Positions 26,911 to 35,600 of a DNA stretch of 64,000 nucleotides are shown here, in pieces. Each line of letters begins with the position of its first letter. Position 1 is the stretch's first letter. Source of the stretch: Candidatus Eisenbergiella stercoravium (GTDB lineage Bacteria > Bacillota > Clostridia > Lachnospirales > Lachnospiraceae); assembly GCA_019113175.1 (NCBI GenBank), contig DXHY01000060.1, forward strand, positions 39,086 through 103,085, given 5' to 3'. The translations under genes were made by a program, and so were the position numbers. Below the pieces are notes generated by a model. It was not told the DNA's origin and ran no database searches. It saw only the letters and a program-made list of their open reading frames with translations.

Positions 26911-28683
26911 ATGGCAAAGGAAAAAATGGATCGTTCCAGACAGAAGGACACCTTCATCAAGGTGCTGAAATATATGAAGCCATACTGGTTTTATCTGGCA
27001 CTGTCTCTGGTGCTGGCGGCGGTAACGGTGGCGCTGACGCTGTATCTGCCCAAGCTGACGGGCTTTGCGGTGGATAAGATCATTGAACAGGGAAGGGTGG
27101 ATTTTCCGGGAATTCTGCAGATTTTAAAGCTGATGGCGGTGACCATTCTGATTACAGCCATCGCCCAGTGGATCATGAACATCTGCAACAACAAGATGAC
27201 CTATGAGATCGTTCGTGACATTCGGAATGAAGCCTTCCGGAAAATTGAGATTCTTCCATTGAAATATATTGACGGCCATTCCTACGGCGAGATCACCAGC
27301 AGGGTCATCGCGGATGTGGACCAGTTTGCGGATGGTCTACTGATGGGATTTACCCAGCTTTTCACCGGTGTGATGACCATCCTGGGAACTCTTCTTTTCA
27401 TGCTGACCACAGATGTGGGAATCACGCTGGTGGTGGTGCTGATCACGCCGCTGTCCTTCTTTGTGGCGGGCTTTATCGCAAAGCGCACCTTCACCATGTT
27501 CCGGGTTCAGTCGGAGACCAGAGGGGAACAGACCGCTCTGATCGATGAGATGATCGGAAACCAGAAGGTGGTACAGGCCTTCGGTCATGAAAAAAAGGCC
27601 ATGGAGCGGTTCGATGAGATCAATGAGAGGCTCCGCGCCTGTTCCCTGCGGGCGATTTTCTATTCCTCCATCACCAATCCGGCCACCCGTTTTGTCAACA
27701 ACGTGGTGTATGCGGGAGTGGGCCTGGTGGGCGCCCTGTCCGCGGTGGCGGGGCGGATCAGCGTGGGAGACCTGTCCTGTCTGTTAAGCTACGCCAACCA
27801 GTACACCAAGCCCTTCAACGAGATTTCCGGCGTAGTCACGGAGCTGCAGAACGCCCTTGCCTGCGCGTCCCGGATCTTTGAACTGATCGAAGAAGAACCC
27901 CAGGTGCCGGAGAAGGAGAACGCAGAAGTGATTTCCGAACGGGAGGGAGGCGTACAGGGAAATGTGGAGCTGTCTCATGTATATTTCTCCTATACGGAGG
28001 AACAGAAGCTGATCGAGGACTTCAACCTGAAGGTTCAGCCTGGCCAGCGGATCGCCATCGTTGGCCCTACAGGCTGCGGAAAGACCACGCTGATCAACCT
28101 GCTGATGCGTTTTTATGACGTGACGGGCGGAAAAATCTGCGTGGAGGGCTGCGACGTGCGGGATGTGACGAGAAAGAGCCTGCGGGAAAGCTTCGGCATG
28201 GTGCTGCAGGATACCTGGCTGAAATCCGGTACTATCCGGGAAAACATCGTGATGGGAAAACCGGACGCCACGGAGGAGGAAATCATCGCGGCGGCGAAGG
28301 CCTCCCACGCCCACAGCTTCATCAAGCGTCTGCCGCAGGGGTATGATACGGTGATTACGGAGGAGGGCGGCGGTCTCTCCCAGGGACAGAAGCAGCTTCT
28401 GTGCATTACCCGCGTCATGCTCTGCCTTCCTCCCATGCTGATTCTGGACGAGGCCACCTCATCCATCGATACCAGGACGGAAATGCGGATTCAGTCGGCT
28501 TTCCTGCGCATGATGAAGGGGCGGACCAGTTTTATCGTGGCGCACAGGCTGTCCACCATCCGGGAGGCGGATGTGATCCTGGTGATGCGGGACGGCCACA
28601 TCGTGGAGCAGGGCCGGCATGAGGAGCTTCTGGAAAAGAAGGGCTTCTACGCACAGCTTTATAACAGCCAGTTTGCGGTATAA
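26911..28683 (+). CDS. ABC exporter subunit with canonical ATP site
   Basis: Half-transporter of 590 residues and partner of the preceding gene. Walker A is GPTGCGKTT, signature LSQGQKQLL (the variant usual in the catalytic partner of such heterodimers), Walker B MLILDEATSSID with catalytic Glu, and switch His in VAHRLSTI. The membrane domain has six spans, with the coupling motif SYGEITSRVIADVDQF. The pair should form one exporter for drugs or hydrophobic peptides. A terminator follows at 28738. Confidence 0.93.
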   Translation: MAKEKMDRSRQKDTFIKVLKYMKPYWFYLALSLVLAAVTVALTLYLPKLTGFAVDKIIEQGRVDFPGILQILKLMAVTILITAIAQWIMNICNNKMTYEIVRDIRNEAFRKIEILPLKYIDGHSYGEITSRVIADVDQFADGLLMGFTQLFTGVMTILGTLLFMLTTDVGITLVVVLITPLSFFVAGFIAKRTFTMFRVQSETRGEQTALIDEMIGNQKVVQAFGHEKKAMERFDEINERLRACSLRAIFYSSITNPATRFVNNVVYAGVGLVGALSAVAGRISVGDLSCLLSYANQYTKPFNEISGVVTELQNALACASRIFELIEEEPQVPEKENAEVISEREGGVQGNVELSHVYFSYTEEQKLIEDFNLKVQPGQRIAIVGPTGCGKTTLINLLMRFYDVTGGKICVEGCDVRDVTRKSLRESFGMVLQDTWLKSGTIRENIVMGKPDATEEEIIAAAKASHAHSFIKRLPQGYDTVITEEGGGLSQGQKQLLCITRVMLCLPPMLILDEATSSIDTRTEMRIQSAFLRMMKGRTSFIVAHRLSTIREADVILVMRDGHIVEQGRHEELLEKKGFYAQLYNSQFAV

Positions 28684-28737
28684 GAGAAAAAGGCTTTGAA
28701 GTAAAAGAACAGCTGTTTCGGAGTTACGAAACGATAT

Positions 28738-28775
28738 GAAAAGCGGTGGAATGCAGATTTCTTCCGCTTTTCTTC
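28738..28775 (+). terminator. Terminator after the ABC exporter pair
   Basis: GAAAAGCGG (28738-28746) pairs perfectly with CCGCTTTTC (28764-28772), with TTC-rich tail. Confidence 0.75.
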
Positions 28776-28833
28776 ATTCAGGGAACAGGCCTGAACAGCC
28801 ATCTAAAGGCAGTTCATTGGAGCGAGTGGTAAT

Positions 28834-28861
28834 TGTTTTGGCAGAGAAAATATTATATATT
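28834..28861 (+). promoter_or_regulatory. Possible promoter of the ATP-grasp/GH3 operon
   Basis: TTGTTT (28834-28839), 16-bp spacer, TATATT (28856-28861), in an AT-rich patch after the terminator. Other alignments in this patch are possible. Confidence 0.4.
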
Positions 28862-28921
28862 AAAAATGATATGTTTCGTAAAAACAGTTCTTTTGATATG
28901 GAAAAGGAAAGGCTGTCAGCC

Positions 28922-30046
28922 ATGAACAATATTCTGTTGGAAAATATCAGATGCATAATTACGGGAAGCTACAGGGAGGGAAAGACAGACCTGAACACCC
29001 TGTCAAATCCGGCGCTGATCCGGGTGGACCGCCGGACGGTGACGCCTTCCCTGAAAGGCGTACCGAAGCTTCCGGAAAGGCAGAAAAGAGCGGTGCGGAG
29101 GTTCTACCGTCCCTATGTCCGGCGGATGACGGACCGCTATCATCGGTATTATACATCGAAAAACGGCGTGTTCCGTCCGGATTATCTGCCGGAGGAGCTG
29201 TATGTGACGCAGGTGGACCGGTATTTCAGTGACAGGCAGGAGGCCCGGTTCCTGGATAACAAGTGCTATTATTACCGGCTTTTTTCCAATGTAAAGCAGC
29301 CGGAGCTCATCGGAATGCGGATCGGCGGAAGCTGGCTGGACGGCCGGCTTCTTCCGGTCTCTTATGCGCATCTGAAGAAAAGGATGCAAAAGGAGCAGGA
29401 GCTGGTAATCAAACGGGCCGTCAATTCCCAGGGCGGTTATGGCGTTCACTTTTTAAGCGGCAGTGAGGTGAAAAGGAAGCTGGATGAGCGGATCAGAACG
29501 ATTCCCTGTGACCTGGTGATCCAGCGTCCGGTCCGTCAGCATCCGGACCTGGCGCGTCTGCATCCGGAGTCCGTGAATACGCTCAGAATCGTTTCTCTTC
29601 TGACGCAGGAAAAGGTGAAGATCTATGCCGTATGTCTGAAGATCGGCGTGGGAAAGGAGCGGGTGGACAACGGCTGCCACGGGGGGATCTACTGCGGCGT
29701 GAGACCGGACGGGCGTCTCAGAAAGCTGGGCGTGACGGACGACGGGCGGACGGTGGAGCGTCATCCCCAGCTGGGATACCGGTTTGAGGAACAGAGGGTT
29801 CCCTGCCTGAAAAGCGCGCTGACCCTTGTACGCCGTGCACATCCCTTTATGGGCCGGTTCCGGCTGATTTCCTGGGATATTGCCATCGATGAAAAGGGGG
29901 AAGCCGTTCTGATCGAAGCGAATCTTTCCCTGGGAGGCATCAATGACGTTCAGATCTGTTCCGGCCCCCTGTTCGGCAGGGATACGAAGAAGGTGCTGGA
30001 CGAGGTATTCCGGAACCGGAGGAGAAAATGGAACATATGGTTTTAA
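28922..30046 (+). CDS. Sugar-transfer-associated ATP-grasp protein
   Basis: ATP-grasp ligase-fold protein of about 374 residues. Visible marks are LVIKRAVNSQGGYGVHFL (nucleotide-binding lysine and glycine loop), LVIQRPVRQHPDLARLHPESVNTLRIVSL, and WDIAIDEKGEAVLIEANLSLGGIND, whose Asp and Glu-x-Asn are the metal ligands. This pattern is that of the sugar-transfer-associated ATP-grasp family, found near polysaccharide genes; the reaction is not known to me. ATG 28922 has GGAAAGG nine bases upstream; a longer frame to 28736 begins inside a terminator and is rejected. It overlaps the MATE gene by 19 bases. Confidence 0.82.
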   Translation: MNNILLENIRCIITGSYREGKTDLNTLSNPALIRVDRRTVTPSLKGVPKLPERQKRAVRRFYRPYVRRMTDRYHRYYTSKNGVFRPDYLPEELYVTQVDRYFSDRQEARFLDNKCYYYRLFSNVKQPELIGMRIGGSWLDGRLLPVSYAHLKKRMQKEQELVIKRAVNSQGGYGVHFLSGSEVKRKLDERIRTIPCDLVIQRPVRQHPDLARLHPESVNTLRIVSLLTQEKVKIYAVCLKIGVGKERVDNGCHGGIYCGVRPDGRLRKLGVTDDGRTVERHPQLGYRFEEQRVPCLKSALTLVRRAHPFMGRFRLISWDIAIDEKGEAVLIEANLSLGGINDVQICSGPLFGRDTKKVLDEVFRNRRRKWNIWF

Positions 30047-31836
30047 AGAAGGGGACGGATATGCCGGATGAGAGCGGCATGGTGAGGGATGATCGTTTTC
30101 TGCGCCGGGAATACCTGAGAACGCTGATCCCTGTCATGTTTTCCGTCCTTGCGGGCACGATCAACACGCTGATCGACAGCGCGTTTGTGGCCCAGCGGAT
30201 CGGAAACGATGCGCTGGCGGCGGTGAATATGTGCGGGCCTCTGTATCAGGTGATCTGCACCCTGGGTTCCCTCCTCGCCGGAGGAGCCTCCATCCTTTCC
30301 TCTCAGGAAGCGGGTAAGGATGAGATGGAAAAAAGCAGAGTGTATTATCATACCGCCCTGTTTCTGGGGCTCGTTCTGGGCGCGGCGGCAACGGCGGCAG
30401 GCATTCTGTTCTGTGATCCGGCGGCCCGCCTGCTTTCCCAGGGAGGAGAGCTTACCGGCTACGTCCGGGAATACTGCTTCGCCACCTTCGCGGGACTGAT
30501 CCCTGTCGTAATCGCCTACATTCCTCTGTATTATCTGCAGCTGGAGGGCAGGGGCAGGGAAATCATGGTCATGATGGCGATTGTAATCGGTGTCGACGTG
30601 GTTCTGGACTGGGTATTCCTGTACCTGTTTGATTTCGGAATGGGCGGAGCGGCGGCAGCCAGCGTGCTTTCCATGGCGGCCTCCTGTGTCTATGGCTTTG
30701 CGGCGCTCCAGGGAAAGCATTCCGCCTACCGGTTTGATATCCGTCTCATGGGAATCCGGGGCTGGAGAGAGCTCGTAACCTGTGGAAGTCCGGTGGCGGT
30801 AGGAAATCTGCTGGACGCCGTCAGGCTCTTTTTGCTGAATGCGCTGGTGCTTGCCGCTGCAGGCGCGAAAGGAGCTGCCATCTGGGCGGTGCTGAACAGC
30901 CTGTCTGAGCTGTCGCTGTGCATTTCCTCCGGCGTGCCCCAGGCGGCCGGACCGATGATCGCAGTTTTCTATTCGGTACGGGAAAACAGTGGAATACGGA
31001 TTCTGATGCGGCTGCAGATGAAGGTGGGAATGGTTCTTACGGGAGCGTTCGTTCTGGCGCTTCTTCTGTTTCACAGCGGGATTCAGGCGCTGTTCGCTCT
31101 GCCTGAGCCCATTTTCCTGCCGCTTCTGTGTCTGGGTATTTCGCTTTTTTTTGAACTGATCTGTAGCGTCTGGAGCTCTTTTTTCAACTCCACGGATCAG
31201 ATCCTGCTCTCCAACGTGCTGATCGGAATTAAACGCTTTTTCTTTCCGGCGGTTACGGCTCTGGCTCTTGCTGTCAGCGGCGGATGGCTGTGGGCATTTC
31301 TTCCGCTGAGCGGTGTGCTGTCGGTGATCGGGAGCGCTGCGGCAGTGGGCTGGAAAGCCCTGCGCAGTCAAAAAACCTCCCATCCGCTATCCGGCCTTCT
31401 GCTGCTGGACGATTATCTGGAGAGGGAAGGGCTTGTGCTGGATTTTTCAATTGAACCTACAGAGCAGAAGATCTGTGACGCAAGCGAACGGATCAAGGTT
31501 TTCTGTACCCGCAATCACATGGACCGGAAGGGCACCAACCGGCTTGGTATGGCGATTGAGGAGCTGCTGGTGGTGATGAAGGAAGCAAATCCGGAGATGA
31601 AGAGCGTGGATCTGCGGGTGTTCGCTCTGGAATCGGAGACGGGCATCCGGATCCGCAGCGCGGGGGAACGCTATAACCCGTTTGAAATGGCTCAGGATGG
31701 AGAGGATCTTTTCTATCTGGGCGTGACCATGCTTCAGAATATGGCGGAAGAAATCAGCTACAGCTATACGCTGGGGATGAACACCCTGTATCTGAGCTTT
31801 TCAGAAAAAGGGGAGGAAAGGAGCCGGATGGAATGA
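30028..31836 (+). CDS. MATE-family transporter fused to a C-terminal RsbW-like domain
   Basis: Membrane protein of 602 residues. Residues 28-450 form about 12 helices of a MATE exporter (PVMFSVLAGTINTLIDSAFVAQRIGNDALAAVNMCGP at the start). Residues about 470-595 fold like an RsbW-type HATPase: SIEPTEQKICDASERIKVF, then AIEELLVVMKEAN and YLGVTMLQNMAEEISYSY. Key ATPase residues are missing: the N-box Asn is Val516 and the G1-box Asp is Ser544, so this domain may bind a partner but probably does not phosphorylate. ATG 30028 has GGAGG five bases upstream. It shares ATGA with the GH3 gene. Confidence 0.88.
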   Translation: MEHMVLKKGTDMPDESGMVRDDRFLRREYLRTLIPVMFSVLAGTINTLIDSAFVAQRIGNDALAAVNMCGPLYQVICTLGSLLAGGASILSSQEAGKDEMEKSRVYYHTALFLGLVLGAAATAAGILFCDPAARLLSQGGELTGYVREYCFATFAGLIPVVIAYIPLYYLQLEGRGREIMVMMAIVIGVDVVLDWVFLYLFDFGMGGAAAASVLSMAASCVYGFAALQGKHSAYRFDIRLMGIRGWRELVTCGSPVAVGNLLDAVRLFLLNALVLAAAGAKGAAIWAVLNSLSELSLCISSGVPQAAGPMIAVFYSVRENSGIRILMRLQMKVGMVLTGAFVLALLLFHSGIQALFALPEPIFLPLLCLGISLFFELICSVWSSFFNSTDQILLSNVLIGIKRFFFPAVTALALAVSGGWLWAFLPLSGVLSVIGSAAAVGWKALRSQKTSHPLSGLLLLDDYLEREGLVLDFSIEPTEQKICDASERIKVFCTRNHMDRKGTNRLGMAIEELLVVMKEANPEMKSVDLRVFALESETGIRIRSAGERYNPFEMAQDGEDLFYLGVTMLQNMAEEISYSYTLGMNTLYLSFSEKGEERSRME

Positions 31837-33461
31837 CGGAAACGGCAGAGGAATCATGGCTTGCGGACGCGTGTGCGCGGGCTGTGCGGATAAATGAAGG
31901 CAATCTGCTTACGCTGCTTTCGGACAACAGGAATACGGAATTCGGGAAAAAGCATAATTTTGCCTCCATCCGTTCCCCGGAGGAATATAAAAAGGCGGTC
32001 CCTCTTTCCACCTATGAAGAGGTGCATACGTATGTGGAACGGATGAAGGCGGGAGAGAGGGATGTGCTGACCGTCTATCCCATCGCCGGATTCTGCAGGA
32101 CCTCGGGAACGGAAGGAACGCCCAAGTATATTCCCGTATCCACAGCTGCTCTGGAGCGCTATTCGGATAAAATCGAATGGTACAAAAAACGGGCGCACAG
32201 GCAGGCGGGCGGAAGGCGGCTGTTCGTGAACGGCTTCCGGGTTGGACTCGAACAGAAAAAGGAAGAGTATCTGCTGTCCGAGCTTTATTACAGGAATCTG
32301 TTTCAGAAGGGGCTTCTGTCCTTTTCTGAATTCGCGGGCGGACAGGAGACACTGTTCTGGCAGAATGGACATGATATGCTCTATGGAAAGGTGTGGACCG
32401 CTCTCGCATCGGAGGATATCACCACCCTGGAGTCCATTTTTCTCTATGATCAGCTCCTTTTTTTTCAGTATCTGCAGAAGCACTGGAGGAGCATTCTGAA
32501 GGCCATGAAGGCAGGAAGCATTCCGGACCGGATCAGGATGCCGGAGGAGGAGAAGGCCGTTCTCCTGAAGCTCCCCGTGAGTCTGGAGCGTCTGTGCAGT
32601 GTGGAAGCGGAATGCGGGAAGGGATTCGACGGAATCGCAAAAAGGCTGTGGAAGGGCCTGGTTCTTTCCAGCGGCATCAGCAGCGCAGCCTTTGAAACGG
32701 AGGACAGCGGTCTGCGCAGATATCTGGGAGACGTACCCGTATACTATTTTGCCTACGTGGCCTCCGAATGCCATATGGGAGTAGCTCTGAGGCCGGAGGA
32801 ATGCCGTTATGTGATGCTCCCGGAAAGCGCCTTTTATGAATATCTTCCCTGGAGGCAGGACGGGGAGAGCGGGACGGAGGAAACGCTTCTGCCGGAACAG
32901 GTTCAGAAGGGCGGGCTTTATGAGGTGGTGCTGACGAATTTTTCCGGTCTGTACCGCTACCGCCTGGGAGACGTGATCCGGGTGGTGGATTTTCTGGGAG
33001 AAAGCCCTGTTGTGGAATTTGTGCTGCGCAAAAACCAGTTTCTGAACGTGGCGGGAGAAAAGATGAGCATCTGCCAGGCGGAGCAGGCTGTCCGGAAGCT
33101 GGTACGGCGGTATGGGCTTCCCGTACATCGTTACTGTATCGGACAGCTTCCCTGGGAATCTCCTTCCTGCTACGGCGCTGTGTTCGAGTGGGAAGAGCGG
33201 GAAAGCTCCGGAAACGAGCAGGATGCGGGATTGGCGGCAAGACGGCTTGACCGTGCGCTGGAGGAACAGAATCTGGATTATCAGGACGTCAGGAGACTCG
33301 GATTTCTGAAAAGACCGGAGGTTCTTTTCCTGGGGGAGCAGGAGTATGATGCGTTTCTGGAGGAAAACGGGCTGACAGGAGGACATAACAAGCCCCGTCA
33401 CGCGGCGGGCGTGATCCGGGAAGAGGTATGGAAGAAGTGGAAAGAGAGACAGAGAACGTGA
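31833..33461 (+). CDS. GH3-family acyl-adenylating amido synthetase
   Basis: Protein of 542 residues in the GH3 branch of the adenylate-forming (ANL) superfamily. The ATP loop is CRTSGTEGTPKYIPVS (about 88-103) and the second ATP motif is LYRYRLGDVIRVVDF in the last third; both are diagnostic. Plant GH3 enzymes join hormone acids such as auxin to amino acids; bacterial members are little studied and the substrate here is unknown. It is flanked by an exporter and a PP2C phosphatase, suggesting a conjugated acid that is exported under signal control (inference). It overlaps the MATE gene by four bases and the phosphatase gene at TGATG. Confidence 0.88.
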   Translation: MTETAEESWLADACARAVRINEGNLLTLLSDNRNTEFGKKHNFASIRSPEEYKKAVPLSTYEEVHTYVERMKAGERDVLTVYPIAGFCRTSGTEGTPKYIPVSTAALERYSDKIEWYKKRAHRQAGGRRLFVNGFRVGLEQKKEEYLLSELYYRNLFQKGLLSFSEFAGGQETLFWQNGHDMLYGKVWTALASEDITTLESIFLYDQLLFFQYLQKHWRSILKAMKAGSIPDRIRMPEEEKAVLLKLPVSLERLCSVEAECGKGFDGIAKRLWKGLVLSSGISSAAFETEDSGLRRYLGDVPVYYFAYVASECHMGVALRPEECRYVMLPESAFYEYLPWRQDGESGTEETLLPEQVQKGGLYEVVLTNFSGLYRYRLGDVIRVVDFLGESPVVEFVLRKNQFLNVAGEKMSICQAEQAVRKLVRRYGLPVHRYCIGQLPWESPSCYGAVFEWEERESSGNEQDAGLAARRLDRALEEQNLDYQDVRRLGFLKRPEVLFLGEQEYDAFLEENGLTGGHNKPRHAAGVIREEVWKKWKERQRT

Positions 33462-35194
33462 TGACAGGAGAGAAAAAGAAGAAAAGGAGCTTCCGGTTCG
33501 GGCTGGCTTTTAAATTTATTGTGGGCCTGTGCGTCGCCGGAGTGTGTATCATGGCAGCGACAGCTGCGGTGGGTGTCGTCACCTACTGGAATTCCATCGC
33601 AAAGCAGTACAATGAGATGGCCTATCAGGTGGCTCATACAGCGGAGAGCTATTTTACGCCGGAGGAGCTCGCCCGGTATGCGGACGTGGTCTACCGCTAC
33701 TGTACAGGCCGGACGGGAAGAGAAGAGATCGATGAGATCACGGAAAGCAGCCGGTATCAGCAGATCCGGACGCAGCTGGATGAGCTCAGGGCTTCCATGG
33801 AGGCAAATGATATTTTTGTGTTTGTATTCGATATCGATCTGCTCCGGAATTTTGACCAGGAAGCCTATGACAGCATGGAATGGAATCCGATCTATTACAT
33901 TTCGGACAGCTATCAGGTAGAAGAGGATCAGTTTTCCATGGGAGATAAAAGCTCCGTTCTGCAGGAATACGTGAATGACTGCATTCAGGCGTATGAAACC
34001 GGTGTACATGCAGATAATTATTTTATTTCGGAGGGAGAATTCGGATACAATACCTCTGCCATGTATCCGGTGGTGCAGGATGGGAAAACGGTGGCCTTCA
34101 TCGGCGTGGAAATTCCCATGTCAACTCTTCAGGGAAATGTGAGAAGCTATCTGTTCCGGGTGGCTCTGGCAGGAAGCGCTGTCACCCTGCTTCTTCTGGC
34201 GGCGGCCACCTGGGCGCTGATGCGCACTCTGATCGCTCCGGTGAAGCAGGTGGCGCAGGCGGCCAATCTGTTCGTGGAGAACGACAACATGATTTCGGAT
34301 ACTCTGAGGAATATCCGCACCGGAGATGAGGTGCAGATGCTTTCGGAGAGCCTGCTGAAAATGGAACAGGATATCAACGCCTACATTGAGAATCTGACCA
34401 GAGTGACGGCGGAAAAGGAAAGGATCGGGGCCGAGCTGGACGTTGCGGCCAGAATCCAGGCAAACATGCTTCCGAGCATATTTCCGCCTTTCCCGGACAG
34501 GAAGGAGATTGATATCTATGCAACCATGACGCCGGCCAAGGAGGTGGGAGGAGATTTTTATGACTTCTTCCTGGTGGATGACGATCATCTTGCCCTGGTG
34601 ATGGCGGATGTGTCCGGAAAAGGCGTTCCTGCCGCCCTGTTCATGGTTATTGCGAAAACGCTCCTGAAAAACAGGGCGCAGATGGGCGTATCGCCGAAAG
34701 AGGTGCTTGAGAGCGTCAATAACCAGCTGTGTGAAAATAATGAATCGGAAATGTTCGTTACGGTATGGTTCGGGATCTATCAGCTCTCCACCGGAAGGCT
34801 GGTGGCGGCTAACGCAGGTCATGAATATCCGGCGATCCGGCGTGGCGGAAGCGGGTTTGAACTGTTTAAGGACAGACATGGTTTTGTGCTCGCCGGAATG
34901 GAAAACAGCCGCTACCGGGAATATGAGCTGACTCTTGAACCGGGTGAGGCGATTTTCGTCTATACCGACGGCGTGGCGGAGGCAACGGATGCGCAGAATA
35001 ACCTCTTCGGCACGGACCGGATGCTTCAGGCCCTCAACAGATGTCCGGAGGCTTCCGCTCAGGAAACGCTTGCCCGGGTGAAGGAGGAAATTGACCGGTT
35101 TGTGGGAGACGCGCCTCAGTTTGACGATATCACCATGCTCTGCCTGGTGAACAGAAATGAAACGGGAGACGGGAAAAAGGAGGCCGGAGAATGA
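33461..35194 (+). CDS. Membrane SpoIIE-type PP2C phosphatase with sensor and HAMP
   Basis: Serine phosphatase of about 577 residues that would dephosphorylate an anti-sigma antagonist. Order: cytoplasmic basic start, helix near residues 17-40, extracellular sensor of about 180 residues, second helix (VALAGSAVTLLLLAAATWALM), HAMP, short coiled coil, then PP2C. Metal-binding residues are in GGDFYDFF, MADVSGKGVPAAL, YTDGVAEA and DDITMLCL. The ATG at 33461 overlaps the GH3 stop as TGATG; an in-frame ATG at 33428 is also possible. The RsbW-like kinase gene overlaps its end by four bases. Confidence 0.92.
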   Translation: MTGEKKKKRSFRFGLAFKFIVGLCVAGVCIMAATAAVGVVTYWNSIAKQYNEMAYQVAHTAESYFTPEELARYADVVYRYCTGRTGREEIDEITESSRYQQIRTQLDELRASMEANDIFVFVFDIDLLRNFDQEAYDSMEWNPIYYISDSYQVEEDQFSMGDKSSVLQEYVNDCIQAYETGVHADNYFISEGEFGYNTSAMYPVVQDGKTVAFIGVEIPMSTLQGNVRSYLFRVALAGSAVTLLLLAAATWALMRTLIAPVKQVAQAANLFVENDNMISDTLRNIRTGDEVQMLSESLLKMEQDINAYIENLTRVTAEKERIGAELDVAARIQANMLPSIFPPFPDRKEIDIYATMTPAKEVGGDFYDFFLVDDDHLALVMADVSGKGVPAALFMVIAKTLLKNRAQMGVSPKEVLESVNNQLCENNESEMFVTVWFGIYQLSTGRLVAANAGHEYPAIRRGGSGFELFKDRHGFVLAGMENSRYREYELTLEPGEAIFVYTDGVAEATDAQNNLFGTDRMLQALNRCPEASAQETLARVKEEIDRFVGDAPQFDDITMLCLVNRNETGDGKKEAGE

Positions 35195-35598
35195 AGAAAA
35201 TCACTCTTGATGCGACCATTGAAAATATTGAAAAGGTAACAGAGTTCGTCAATGAGCAGCTGGAGGGCTGCGGCTGCCCGATGAAGGCACAGATGCAGAT
35301 CGATGTTGCCATCGACGAGCTGTTTGGAAATATCGCTCATTATGCTTATCAGCCAAAGGTGGGAGCCGCAACCGTACAGGTGGAGACAGAGGATGCGCCG
35401 CCTGCCGTGACGATCACCTTCATCGACAGCGGCGTCCCCTATGATCCTCTGAAAAAAGAGGATCCGGATGTGACGCTTTCCGCTGGGGAACGAAGTGCAG
35501 GGGGACTTGGAATCTTCCTGGTGAAGAAGACAATGGATGATATTCTCTATGAATATAAGGATGGAAAGAATATTTTAAAGATCCGGAAAATTTTCTGA
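35191..35598 (+). CDS. RsbW-like serine kinase / anti-sigma factor
   Basis: Cytosolic HATPase of 135 residues. All ATP boxes are intact: N-box VAIDELFGNIAHYAY with N47, G1 box FIDSGVPYDP with D79, G2 box GGLGIFLVKKTMDD. Such proteins phosphorylate a STAS antagonist and may hold a sigma factor. No STAS protein or sigma factor gene was found in the window, so its partners are encoded elsewhere or are unusual; the MATE-fused domain is one possible partner. It is the last gene of the operon, two bases from the convergent LysR gene. Confidence 0.9.
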   Translation: MKKITLDATIENIEKVTEFVNEQLEGCGCPMKAQMQIDVAIDELFGNIAHYAYQPKVGAATVQVETEDAPPAVTITFIDSGVPYDPLKKEDPDVTLSAGERSAGGLGIFLVKKTMDDILYEYKDGKNILKIRKIF

Positions 35599-35600
35599 GG

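Noticed and set aside
24878..26917. 679-codon open frame on the minus strand
   Set aside because: It is exactly antisense to the ABC exporter gene, has His/Gln-rich nonsense composition and no ribosome site; a frame shadow.
28736..28921. Longer N-terminus for the ATP-grasp protein
   Set aside because: It would begin inside the terminator hairpin and upstream of the likely promoter; no ribosome site.
30043..33401. Long minus-strand frames of 446 and 515 codons opposite the MATE and GH3 genes
   Set aside because: Antisense shadows of well-supported genes, with no domain pattern.
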